Part shown: in pieces, positions 52,826-59,401 of the stretch
How positions within the stretch are numbered: position 1 is the stretch's first letter
Layout of the letters: each line of letters begins with the position of its first letter
Assembly: GCF_015056685.1 (NCBI RefSeq)
Contig: NZ_SVFW01000023.1
Location: 1 to 59,401 of the forward strand
Length of the DNA stretch: 59,401 nucleotides
From: Butyrivibrio sp.
GTDB taxonomy: Bacteria > Bacillota > Clostridia > Lachnospirales > Lachnospiraceae
Direction of reading: 5' to 3'
Translations under genes and position numbers: made by a program
The notes under the pieces: model-generated
Seen by the model: the letters and a program-made list of their open reading frames with translations, nothing else
What the model was told of the DNA's origin: nothing
The model's database searches: none

Positions 52826-53594
52826 TCTGTAGAAGCCAAGTGTAACGCTCATCATCTATTCTGTCGGTCCATGGATTGCCCGGCAGATGTCTTATCATCC
52901 AGCAGGTATACATCTGAAATCCCGGTGCGCAGGACTGCGGATGAACTTTGCCTCCGGGAATTGCTGAAAAGCTTCCGTCAACGCTCTTAAATACTTCATC
53001 TCCCACAAAGCTTGCTCCGAATCCTTCCGGACGATCAAACAGGAAATAATAGGTTTCAGGCTGTGGATGAGTGTGTGGAATATACCCTGACCAGTTGCCC
53101 GGGTCATTTAACACTTCTCCCAGAACCATGTTTGAATATGGCGCTGTCTCATAATCGAACGCAGTGCTGACTCTTCTCTTTGCCGTGCCCCCGAATTTAT
53201 CTTTGCAGGAATAGATCCAAGGTGTGTTCTCCGGATCATAGAACTTTGCTTCGAATTCTCTTTCATTATCTGTGCACTGAATAAGAACCTCGGCGTCGCT
53301 TTCCGCCTCGATCACAACCTTTGTGTTTTTGCAGACATGAAGAGCATATAGCCCGTCAGTGAACACGTCTTTTCTGTAAACCTCTTTTTCCTGCCCATTC
53401 CACGAGTATTTGAGCTTTCCTTTGAGCAAAAGAACTGCCATCTCCTCTTCAGGTTTAAGTAGTTCTTTTGTCTGTCCCTGTGACATGCGATAAACTCTGA
53501 TGTCCATAAGCATATCTTTGTAATCATTGTCATAGGTTGTCAGGATTTTCTCACCGTTTGCGTCAAACTCAGGATATCCAAAAACTTTTCCCAT
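52818..53594 (-). CDS. iolB: 5-deoxy-glucuronate isomerase
   Basis: 258 residues from the ATG at 53594, after AAGGGG; an upstream ATG has no ribosome site. It is a double cupin. The metal-binding set of IolB is visible in HTHPQPETYYFLF (about residue 175) and GGKVHPQSCAPGFQMYTCW near the end. It isomerises 5-deoxy-glucuronate to 2-deoxy-5-keto-gluconate. The next enzymes, IolC kinase and IolJ aldolase, are not in this window. Confidence 0.94.
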   Translation of the reverse strand: MGKVFGYPEFDANGEKILTTYDNDYKDMLMDIRVYRMSQGQTKELLKPEEEMAVLLLKGKLKYSWNGQEKEVYRKDVFTDGLYALHVCKNTKVVIEAESDAEVLIQCTDNEREFEAKFYDPENTPWIYSCKDKFGGTAKRRVSTAFDYETAPYSNMVLGEVLNDPGNWSGYIPHTHPQPETYYFLFDRPEGFGASFVGDEVFKSVDGSFSAIPGGKVHPQSCAPGFQMYTCWMIRHLPGNPWTDRIDDERYTWLLQST

Positions 53595-53670
53595 ATGTGT
53601 AACCCCTTCTTTCTTACTACTCTTTTTAATCAAATTTATTTTCATTTGGCATTTCAGCCTTAACTACTTT

Positions 53671-55602
53671 TTAGTATTTTCTTGCTTCGCGTCTGCCTTC
53701 TTCGACTTCTTTTCTGCAGTCTCTTACGCTTTTACTTTCAGAAACAGCTGCCAGTCCTACATCCCACCAGGAATCATAGCCATCAGTCATAGTCTTAGGC
53801 ATTACTTTAAGATCTATTAGTGTTGAAACTTTCTGTTTCTTGGAATCCTTGAGGGCTTCTTCCAGCTCTTCCACTGTTCTTACTGTGTAAGTCTTAAGTC
53901 CGTATCCTCTTCCAATCATTGCATAATCAATAGGAATAAGGTCTCCTGAGAGCTTTCCATTTTTGTCTCTATAGCGGAACTCTGTTGCAATTGAGCCCAT
54001 ACCATGAGTCATTTCAAGGTTGTTGATGCAGCCAAAGCCACAGTTATCAAATACGAGGATATTTATCTTGGCTCTTTCCTGCATCGCTGTTGCAATCTCA
54101 CTATGGAGCATGAGGAAACTTCCGTCTCCAAGGAATGTGTAAACTTCCTTTTTAGGATCTGCAAGTCTTACGCCGAGAGCTCCAGCAACTTCATATCCCA
54201 TGCAGGAATATCCGTATTCTGCGTGATATCCGCATCTTTCGTCTGTGGTCCACATTCTCTGAAGATCACTTGGAAGTGAACCGCCGGCTGTAACTATTGT
54301 TGCGTTCTCGTCTATGCATCTTCTGACTGTAGCAATCGCCGCGGTCTGAGTCAGAGTTGCCTTTGTAAGTTCATGGAACTCTGGAAGTGTTCTTGGATCG
54401 CGAGCCTCGATCATAGGCTTAAACTTAGGGCCTGTATAAACAATGCCGCCAAGTCGCTCCATCTCTTTGTCCCATTTAGCTTTTGCAGATTTAATCTCAT
54501 CCTTATAGGCACTCTTATATTTGCTCTTTGAAAGCTCCTTTATCACCAAAAGAAGTGTCTCTTTTAAGTCGCCAACTGCCTTTGTGCCATCCATCTTGTA
54601 GGCATCAAAGCGGTTTACATTTATGGTCACAACTTCCGCACCCTGCTTAAATTGCCTCTTTGAACCTGTTGTGAAATCTGAAAGCCTTGTTCCAAGCGCA
54701 ATTATAAGATCAGCCTTTTTTGCAATCTGGTTAGCTGCTGAAGTTCCTGTTACTCCGATTCCTCCAAGACACATAGGATCAGATGACTTGCAGGCACTCT
54801 TTCCTGACTGAGTCTCTCCAAATGGAATGTTAAAAGAGTTGCAGAATTTCTCTATTGTTTCGCCGGCTTCAGAATACTTGGCTCCGCCGCCAACTACTAC
54901 GAGTGGCTTCTTTGCCTTTTTTATCTTCTCAACAACATCAGCTACTTCTTCAAAAGCTGCTGCCTGACGAACTATTCTGTGGACTCTCTTTTTAAAGAAG
55001 TACTCCGGATAATCGTAAGCTTCACCCTCTATATCCTGAGGAAGTGCAATGCAGACAGCGCCGGTCTGAGCCGGGTCTGTCAAAACTCTCATGGCACTTA
55101 TCATAGCTGTCATAAGCTGCTCAGGTCTGTTTATTCTGTCCCAGTACTTGCACACTGGCTTAAATGCATCGTTTGTTGTAACAGCGAGAGATGAATCAAC
55201 TTCCAGCTGCTGCAGAACAGGATCAGGCTGCCTTGACGCAAAAGTGTCCGCCGGAAAAACCAGAAGCGGAATATGATTAACAGTAGCATCAGCGCAGGCT
55301 GTAACCATATTTGCAGCACCGGGGCCAACGCTTGATGAACATGCGATGATCTTTCTTCGATTGTGCTGTTTTGCAAATGCGCAGGCTGTGTGGCACATTC
55401 CCTGCTCATTTCTCCCCTGAAATACCTTTAACTTTCCCGGATTCTGATCAAGGGCTTCCCCAAGTCCGACTGCAATTCCATGTCCGAATATAGTAAAAAT
55501 ACCTTCTACAAACTTTGTCTCTTTTCCGTCAAAAGAAACATACTGCTGGTCAAGGAATCTCACCAGCGCCTGTGCTGTTGTCAGCTTAACTGTTTTCTCC
55601 AT
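53671..55602 (-). CDS. iolD: 3D-(3,5/4)-trihydroxycyclohexane-1,2-dione hydrolase
   Basis: 643 residues, a thiamine-diphosphate enzyme of the acetolactate-synthase fold. The catalytic Glu region follows FTIFGHGIAVGLGEAL; NEQGMCHTACAFAK is near residue 68; the cofactor motif GDGSFLMLHSEIATAMQ ends with NNLEMTHG near 500. It hydrolyses the cyclic diketone and so opens the inositol ring. It is the first gene of the iol operon, with an AGGAGAAGG site. A terminator-like stem and the shared 18-bp motif lie upstream. Confidence 0.95.
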   Translation of the reverse strand: MEKTVKLTTAQALVRFLDQQYVSFDGKETKFVEGIFTIFGHGIAVGLGEALDQNPGKLKVFQGRNEQGMCHTACAFAKQHNRRKIIACSSSVGPGAANMVTACADATVNHIPLLVFPADTFASRQPDPVLQQLEVDSSLAVTTNDAFKPVCKYWDRINRPEQLMTAMISAMRVLTDPAQTGAVCIALPQDIEGEAYDYPEYFFKKRVHRIVRQAAAFEEVADVVEKIKKAKKPLVVVGGGAKYSEAGETIEKFCNSFNIPFGETQSGKSACKSSDPMCLGGIGVTGTSAANQIAKKADLIIALGTRLSDFTTGSKRQFKQGAEVVTINVNRFDAYKMDGTKAVGDLKETLLLVIKELSKSKYKSAYKDEIKSAKAKWDKEMERLGGIVYTGPKFKPMIEARDPRTLPEFHELTKATLTQTAAIATVRRCIDENATIVTAGGSLPSDLQRMWTTDERCGYHAEYGYSCMGYEVAGALGVRLADPKKEVYTFLGDGSFLMLHSEIATAMQERAKINILVFDNCGFGCINNLEMTHGMGSIATEFRYRDKNGKLSGDLIPIDYAMIGRGYGLKTYTVRTVEELEEALKDSKKQKVSTLIDLKVMPKTMTDGYDSWWDVGLAAVSESKSVRDCRKEVEEGRREARKY

Positions 55603-55644
55603 AACCTTCTCCTATATGAAAATGCTATACCCATGTTTTTGCTC

Positions 55645-55684
55645 AAAAAAATATGATATAGAGCAAAAATCTTCTCCATATCAT
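55645..55684 (-). terminator. Terminator-like stem in front of iolD
   Basis: ATGATATAGAG (55653-55663) pairs with CTCCATATCAT (55674-55684) with one G-U pair in the RNA, followed on the minus strand by seven T (55651-55645). It lies only 43 bp before the iolD start and downstream of the likely promoter. It may be an attenuator, or the end of a transcript coming from further right. Confidence 0.65.
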
Positions 55685-55699
55685 ACATTTTATTTTTAT

Positions 55700-55756
55700 T
55701 TTATAGCATTATCTACGCGGTTTTTATGCTTGCAAGGATAAAACATTGCATTTTTT
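55700..55756 (-). promoter_or_regulatory. iolD promoter region with shared motif, copy 3
   Basis: An extended -10 (TGC-TATAAA; hexamer 55705-55700) lies on the minus strand, and TAAAACATTGCATTTTTT (55739-55756) begins about 35 bp above it. The motif is identical to copy 1 at 42796. Between 55757 and 55943 I see nothing else convincing. The -35 is poor, which fits an activator-dependent promoter. Confidence 0.55.
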
Positions 55757-55943
55757 ATCTTTGTGACAATGATAATATTTTCTACTTATCTTCCTAACGA
55801 TGCTGTCAGCATTTTCATTCATGCTATCGCGATAGACTTCAACATTTTCATACTCATTTCTACTCTTTAAATAGTCAATCATGTTTTCTATCGAAGCATA
55901 GATTAGAGAGTAAGGCAATTTTTGACTGTGATTAAAATATGAA

Positions 55944-56231
55944 TTGTATGCAACTATGGAAGAATATTCACGAATTATAATAGAGCAATATTGTATGACA
56001 CATAAGAATACAAAGAAAAGCAGATTCCTTTGGGACCTGCTTGAGTTGTCATACACGATGGAATGTGAGCCGGAGGATTGGGAGGCATTACAGCTTGAAA
56101 AATATATTGACCAGGAAAGAAATCTTGAGTTGAGAGAGGCTTTAGAAGATCTTGATGACTTTCTGTTTGGAAAAAATGCAAGCAAACTTTCTAAAAAGCC
56201 TATAAAATGCAAGTTTACACAATATTTATAA
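55944..56231 (+). CDS. Small hypothetical protein
   Basis: 95 residues, or 91 from the second Met at 55956. The sequence is charged and helical (DWEALQLEKYIDQERNLELRE) with an acidic middle and a basic end, the composition of a real soluble protein. I recognise no family. No good Shine-Dalgarno precedes either Met, which lowers confidence. A terminator-like stem follows at 56329. It stands alone between the iol operon and the DUF4268 gene. Confidence 0.45.
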   Translation: MYATMEEYSRIIIEQYCMTHKNTKKSRFLWDLLELSYTMECEPEDWEALQLEKYIDQERNLELREALEDLDDFLFGKNASKLSKKPIKCKFTQYL

Positions 56232-56328
56232 GTGGATACTACTATATCTTGACTCAAACATTTTATAGATACATCTTATTGATAATTTCTAGCACAAATA
56301 GGTAGACAAAAATGCAAGAAATGATTAG

Positions 56329-56368
56329 AGCAGCTATACAGGTTAGTTTTCATTGTAGGCTGCTTTTT
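56329..56368 (+). terminator. Probable terminator after the small hypothetical gene
   Basis: AGCAGCTATACA (56329-56340) pairs with TGTAGGCTGCT (56354-56364) with a bulge, and the right arm runs into TTTTT. It overlaps the promoter region of the next gene. Confidence 0.5.
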
Positions 56369-56381
56369 CTGTGGGTATAAT
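56353..56381 (+). promoter_or_regulatory. Candidate promoter of the DUF4268 gene
   Basis: TATAAT at 56376-56381, with a weak TTGTAG 17 bp above it (56353-56358). The start near 56388 would leave a 35-nt leader. Confidence 0.45.
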
Positions 56382-56422
56382 GTATTTAGTTGAATAAAAT
56401 TTATTGGATGGGGTGGTTATAT

Positions 56423-57367
56423 ATGACAAATCTAATAGGTAGGCTTCAAGAAGTTGATATTAGAGAACTATGGTCACATGAACAGTATGATTTTTCTGAG
56501 TGGCTTTCTCATTCAGAAAATCTTGAACTGTTAAATGAGGAAATAGGCACATCACTCACAGAAGTTGAGAAGGAAAAGCCTGTGGGCGCATATCGATGTG
56601 ATTTGGTTGGAACAGACGAAACTGGCAATACAATTATTATTGAAAATCAGCTAGAAACATCTAATCATGAACACTTGGGGAAGCTGATTACATATGCATC
56701 CGGACTTGACGCTAAGACCATTGTATGGATTGTACGTGAAGCAAGGGAAGAGCACAAAAGTGCAATTGAATGGCTTAACAATAATACAGCTGAGAATATC
56801 GGCTTCTTTCTATTAGAAATACACGCCTACAAGATTGGTGATTCATTACCGGCAGCCAAGTTTGTGGTTGTTGAAAGTCCTAATGATTTCATCAAGAGTT
56901 CAAAGGCAGGCTCTAATAATAGTAATGATGAACTTAGGTACTCTCAATCTGAACGTTTAGTATTCTGGACAAGATTTCAGGAGCTCTTAAAAGAGACCAA
57001 AGCATTTAACCCTAAAAAGGTATCAACACATCATTACTGCAATTTGCCTATAGGCAACTCCCAGTCTTATATATCCATCACTCTTATAAATGTTGAAGGG
57101 TACATAGGAGTTTCGATTTATATTCCAGATAATAAGGACTTCTATGATAAGTTAGCTCAGTACAAGGATGAAATAAACCAAAAGGCAGGAGATGTGGAAC
57201 TTAAGTGGATGAGGCTTGATAATAGGAAAGCTGCAAGAATTTTTACAATGATTCCGGGATTGGATTTCGATAATCATGATAATTACGATGAGCTCATTCA
57301 TGCAACTATCGATAGATCAGTCTTTTTAAGGAATTTATTTAAACCTTACATCGCAAAAATATTGTAA
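56423..57367 (+). CDS. DUF4268 protein with an N-terminal PD-(D/E)XK nuclease-like domain
   Basis: 314 residues from the ATG at 56423, seven bases after GGGGTGG; an upstream in-frame ATG lacks a site. The N-terminal half has the restriction-nuclease pattern: an early Glu, the Asp of YRCDLVG near residue 65, and IIIENQLE with the Glu-x-Gln near 80, then LGKLITYASGLDAKTIVWI. The C-terminal half (about 170-300) matches the DUF4268 style (FWTRFQELLKE; ISITLINVEGYIGVSIYIPD). Such proteins occur beside restriction and defence genes, but here it is an orphan. DNA cleavage is inferred from the motif only. Confidence 0.75.
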   Translation: MTNLIGRLQEVDIRELWSHEQYDFSEWLSHSENLELLNEEIGTSLTEVEKEKPVGAYRCDLVGTDETGNTIIIENQLETSNHEHLGKLITYASGLDAKTIVWIVREAREEHKSAIEWLNNNTAENIGFFLLEIHAYKIGDSLPAAKFVVVESPNDFIKSSKAGSNNSNDELRYSQSERLVFWTRFQELLKETKAFNPKKVSTHHYCNLPIGNSQSYISITLINVEGYIGVSIYIPDNKDFYDKLAQYKDEINQKAGDVELKWMRLDNRKAARIFTMIPGLDFDNHDNYDELIHATIDRSVFLRNLFKPYIAKIL

Positions 57368-57381
57368 GAAAGAGGTTGGTC

Positions 57382-57681
57382 GTGGCGTTGCTTACATGCG
57401 CAATTTGTGGAAAAAGTGCTGGAATGACAGCAAATAAATTAGCAGGCTGTAATGGATATCTGTGCAGAAAATGTCTAAAGGCAGCAGGTGGTCTTGGAGC
57501 ATGGATGCAGATAAGAATAAACGCTTCTATTAACAATCCCCCCATACTACTTCTTTATTGCAATAGAACTGATCTAATGCAAAACAACTTGGTTGTGCTC
57601 TTTTCTTACCAAAGCAATCAGTTGGATAAATATCTTTTTTATATCCTTTCCAACCATTTCCATTTGATTGTGCTTCATTAA
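57382..57681 (+). pseudogene. DUF4428 zinc-ribbon gene, truncated
   Basis: A GTG start at 57382 follows AAAGAGG and lies 14 bp after the DUF4268 stop. The first 40 residues are a DUF4428-type zinc ribbon: CAICGKSAGMTANKLAG, then CNGYLCRKCLKAAGG. After about residue 48 the frame continues through sequence that is antisense to the gene ending at 57530, with a hydrophobic, repeat-free tail of no likeness to the family. Full-length relatives carry a further C-terminal domain. The gene seems cut at about 57530 and fused to unrelated sequence. Confidence 0.6.
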
Positions 57682-58261
57682 ATTTAAGAATAAAATCTTC
57701 AACTTCCTTTTCATTTAAGACTTTTTCATTTGAAATCTTATAACTATCCGTCTCTCTTATAAGATTTCCTTCAAAGTCCATATAAAATGAAATATCAGTT
57801 CTTCTATCTTTTATAAAAAATTTTCTTGCAACATATATCTCTCCAGTATCTAAATCTTTATACTGAGAACCCTTGCAATAGCTTTTAACGTCATAATAAT
57901 TATCGTATTCATGATTTCCTCTATAATTATAAAGATAGACTGTACGACCATCCATTGCTGCTTCACGTGCTTTTACAGACCGTTTCTCTTCTGTGAGATT
58001 TCTAATGACATTACCATGAATGTCTCTTACACAAACATCCTTACCTTCATTTTCATTTATGGCAGGATCAACTTTACATAATTCTCCTGTGTTAATAAGT
58101 CTAGTAGCACCATGTCTATCAAGATAAATACCAGCAGGATTCTTTCCTTCAGCCTGCAATTCTCTTCCGTGTTCTTTGAGTTCATGATTTTCTACTGCTC
58201 CAGAAACTCCATCTACAACAGCTGCTCCAACTACATATAATACATATAATAATCCAATCAT
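57530..58261 (-). CDS. Hypothetical membrane-anchored protein
   Basis: 243 residues with a textbook AAGGAGG ribosome site. Residues 2-23 (LLYVLYVVGAAVVDGVSGAV and neighbours) form one membrane segment; the rest is polar, rich in Tyr, Asp and Asn, and probably a beta-rich domain with repeated short units such as DIHGNVIRNL and DFEGNLIRET. Several cysteines lie in the last 40 residues. I recognise no family. Its 3' end abuts the truncated DUF4428 gene on the other strand. Confidence 0.7.
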   Translation of the reverse strand: MIGLLYVLYVVGAAVVDGVSGAVENHELKEHGRELQAEGKNPAGIYLDRHGATRLINTGELCKVDPAINENEGKDVCVRDIHGNVIRNLTEEKRSVKAREAAMDGRTVYLYNYRGNHEYDNYYDVKSYCKGSQYKDLDTGEIYVARKFFIKDRRTDISFYMDFEGNLIRETDSYKISNEKVLNEKEVEDFILKFNEAQSNGNGWKGYKKDIYPTDCFGKKRAQPSCFALDQFYCNKEVVWGDC

Positions 58262-58354
58262 TAGTGAACCTCCTTAAATTATTTGTTTTATCAATCGATT
58301 AGCCATTATTTTGGTTAATTCTTAATTAATGGAAAATTGCATATTAAATATTTT

Positions 58355-58723
58355 CTATTCTGTCATTACATATAGTTTGCTTGACAATTGCCAATCAGAT
58401 GATATCCCTTCATTGTCTAGTAAAAGGGAATCCATCTTAGCAAATATATCTATCAGGTCTTTAGTATCCACCTCAGGGCAATTTATATTCTCAAAATTCC
58501 ACTTAATCCATATGCTATGAAGAAAATATGGCCTTAATGGATCATCTGCATTAAAAGATAAAAGTCCTCTTTTACTAAGGACCTTTAATAGTTCACATGC
58601 TTCTTTGTAATTTTGTGCCTTATCGTACAGAATATGACTTTTGCCAGGTATACACTCCACTTCATCTGAAAAAAGCACTTTTTCAAGATCTTTAATTGTG
58701 TGCTCATGTCTATTTTTTTTCAT
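58355..58723 (-). CDS. Hypothetical protein
   Basis: 122 residues, soluble and acidic, starting MKKNRHEHTIKDLEKVLFSDEV. The start overlaps the stop of a 32-residue gene by 4 bp (ATGA), and the GAGGATGATGAA just upstream can serve as ribosome site. No family recognised. Size and acidic, helical make-up would suit an immunity or antitoxin-like protein, but nothing in the sequence proves this. A 93-bp gap follows before the next gene. Confidence 0.6.
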   Translation of the reverse strand: MKKNRHEHTIKDLEKVLFSDEVECIPGKSHILYDKAQNYKEACELLKVLSKRGLLSFNADDPLRPYFLHSIWIKWNFENINCPEVDTKDLIDIFAKMDSLLLDNEGISSDWQLSSKLYVMTE

Positions 58724-58818
58724 AATTCATCATCCTCTTCTAAGTCAATAATTCCTACTAACCGGTAACCATTTCTTTTTAGAACTTTTTTGAACCATCT
58801 TAATCTAAACTTTTTCAC
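58720..58818 (-). CDS. 32-residue basic small protein
   Basis: GTG start at 58818 after GGAAAGGAG; the peptide reads MKKFRLRWFKKVLKRNGYRL then VGIIDLEEDDEL. The first 20 residues are strongly basic, the last 8 acidic. It overlaps the 122-residue gene by 4 bp and the 34-residue frame above it by 4 bp, so the three are translated as a chain. The basic amphipathic half could bind membrane or nucleic acid. Function unknown. Confidence 0.5.
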   Translation of the reverse strand: MKKFRLRWFKKVLKRNGYRLVGIIDLEEDDEL

Positions 58819-58919
58819 TTATAACTCCTTTCCATAAGAAGACTTGCATAATAAAAATACAAATCTAAATAATTATTCCTTACATCATATAAAGCAAACA
58901 AAACGTCATAAAGTATCAT
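58815..58919 (-). CDS. 34-residue small frame, start of an overlapping chain
   Basis: ATG at 58919 with stop overlapping the next start (GTGA). The peptide, MILYDVLFALYDVRNNYLDL followed by YFYYASLLMERSYK, is aromatic and helix-forming. There is no Shine-Dalgarno upstream, only a T-run and A-run, so it may be a leader peptide or a chance frame. The exact 4-bp coupling to a well-supported small gene is the main argument for it. Confidence 0.35.
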   Translation of the reverse strand: MILYDVLFALYDVRNNYLDLYFYYASLLMERSYK

Positions 58920-58953
58920 TTTTAAAAAAAGAATATTTTAAAACAATAAAACC

Positions 58954-58972
58954 ATCACATTTTTAATGTGAT
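58954..58972. repeat. Perfect 7-bp inverted repeat upstream of the small-gene chain
   Basis: ATCACAT (58954-58960) and ATGTGAT (58966-58972) flank 5 nt. It lies about 35 bp before the 34-residue frame and could be an operator. The half-site order is opposite to a CRP site. Confidence 0.4.
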
Positions 58973-59116
58973 ATGATTCTGTAATACTATTTGAGATCAT
59001 TTTTAATCATAATAATTTGATGTAGTAGGAGAAAAAGAACATAATTACAAGTGATTACTTACATAATGATACTGGACATGAAAATAATTATTATTTATAC
59101 AGACTAGGCTTAGGAA
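58973..59116. other. AT-rich stretch without a clear gene
   Basis: I see no supported gene here. One frame at 59041-59142 is open and protein-like (SDYLHNDTGHENNYYLYRLG) and has AGGAG at 59027, but no standard start codon. It may be a remnant that has shifted frame into the small membrane protein that follows. Confidence 0.4.
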
Positions 59117-59233
59117 GTGGCAATTTTCGTGACCGAATCAGATGGGTATGCTGAGGAAATCCTGTATATTATTTTCGGCATAGCGATAGTAACAATCTTG
59201 GAAATTTGTTTGATATTAAAGCCGTTTTTCTAG
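59117..59233 (+). CDS. Possible 38-residue single-span membrane protein or gene remnant
   Basis: From a GTG at 59117 the frame gives an acidic start (VTESDGYAEE) and one strong membrane helix (ILYIIFGIAIVTILEICLIL) ending KPFF. A weak AGG lies upstream. The frame directly upstream in another phase is also protein-like, so this may be the C-terminal end of an older, frameshifted gene. Confidence 0.35.
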   Translation: MAIFVTESDGYAEEILYIIFGIAIVTILEICLILKPFF

Positions 59234-59356
59234 ACATATGTTACTATCCATGAGTTAACATGAGTTCAAAGAATTCAGTGTCTTTACAACTTTTAGCAAG
59301 TCAATCGATTAGGTGTTAAAATAATAACCTAAAGTCCCGTCATTTTATACCAAGGA

Positions 59357-59401
59357 TTATGTCGGGACAGGTACTCCCATAAGCTCATAGAGCTTACGTT
59401 G
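59357..59401 (-). CDS. C-terminal end of a gene entering from the right
   Basis: The last 14 codons before a TAA at 59357-59359 read QRKLYELMGVPVPT on the minus strand. The TAA lies inside the loop of an imperfect stem (GTCCCG and CGGGAC arms, about 59334-59377), which may be its terminator. Too short to identify. Confidence 0.35.
   Translation of the reverse strand, partial: QRKLYELMGVPVPT

Noticed and set aside
55724..56257. A 177-codon minus-strand frame right of iolD
   Set aside because: Its first half is a Ser-rich antisense image of the plus-strand small gene, and its last codons are made of the shared 18-bp promoter motif, so the frame is probably open by chance.
58291..59312. The 12-mer TCAATCGATTAG occurs at 58291 and 59301
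   Set aside because: It is a short, AT-rich near-palindrome in two AT-rich gaps. No shared flanks, no gene between them that looks like a mobile element, and no target duplication, so I do not call attachment sites.
1..59401. CRISPR arrays, tRNA or rRNA genes, insertion sequences
   Set aside because: Intergenic gaps were read for regular repeats, CCA-ended cloverleafs and transposase frames; none was found. Gaps are mostly under 250 bp.

Overview
The window looks like the chromosome of an anaerobic, fibre-degrading Lachnospiraceae bacterium, most like Butyrivibrio or Pseudobutyrivibrio. This is inferred from protein style, strong GGAGG ribosome binding sites, a pyruvate formate-lyase system, the hprK-murB-rapZ-whiA-HPr gene order and many plant-sugar genes; no database was searched. 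Almost every gene reads on the minus strand. I see no rRNA, tRNA, CRISPR array or insertion sequence.

Region 1 (1-6962): the first 16 codons of pflB, with a perfect FNR-type box upstream, then a tight five-gene sugar operon (FucI-family isomerase, split transketolase, FGGY kinase, nucleoside-hydrolase-like protein) divergent from a LacI-type regulator. The isomerase + ketose kinase + split transketolase set has the logic of the D-apiose pathway.

Region 2 (6950-21847): a nine-gene operon with an ABC sugar importer, three apparently cytoplasmic glycosidases (six-hairpin type, GH127, GH78) and an unusual trio (Asp/Glu-racemase-like protein, DUF849/BKACE enzyme, DUF1537 kinase). A YesM/YesN-type two-component system lies just upstream. 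Imported oligosaccharides are probably hydrolysed inside the cell and an odd sugar or sugar acid is processed by the trio.

Region 3 (21863-39070): housekeeping genes. These are pflA with an FNR-like regulator, a NUDIX hydrolase, a Na/phosphate transporter, an acetyltransferase, a Crh-like HPr (Glu at position 15), whiA, rapZ, murB, a ROK glucokinase, hprK, uvrC, ftsH, pyrG and nagB.

Region 4 (39106-55760): three operons in line, namely a LplABC-type importer, an Opp-type importer, and myo-inositol catabolism (iolD, iolB, iolE, iolG plus an iron alcohol dehydrogenase). All three carry the same 18-bp motif upstream, so they probably form one regulon. A hairpin family with a constant 13-nt loop and covarying stems occurs three times between genes of two of these operons.

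Region 5 (55760-59401): an AT-rich accessory stretch of orphan genes: a DUF4268 nuclease-like protein, a truncated DUF4428 zinc-ribbon gene, and a chain of very small overlapping genes not recognised by length-based gene calling. The most distinctive signals are the apiose-like and DUF1537/BKACE loci, the shared 18-bp motif, the covarying hairpins and the Glu15 HPr.
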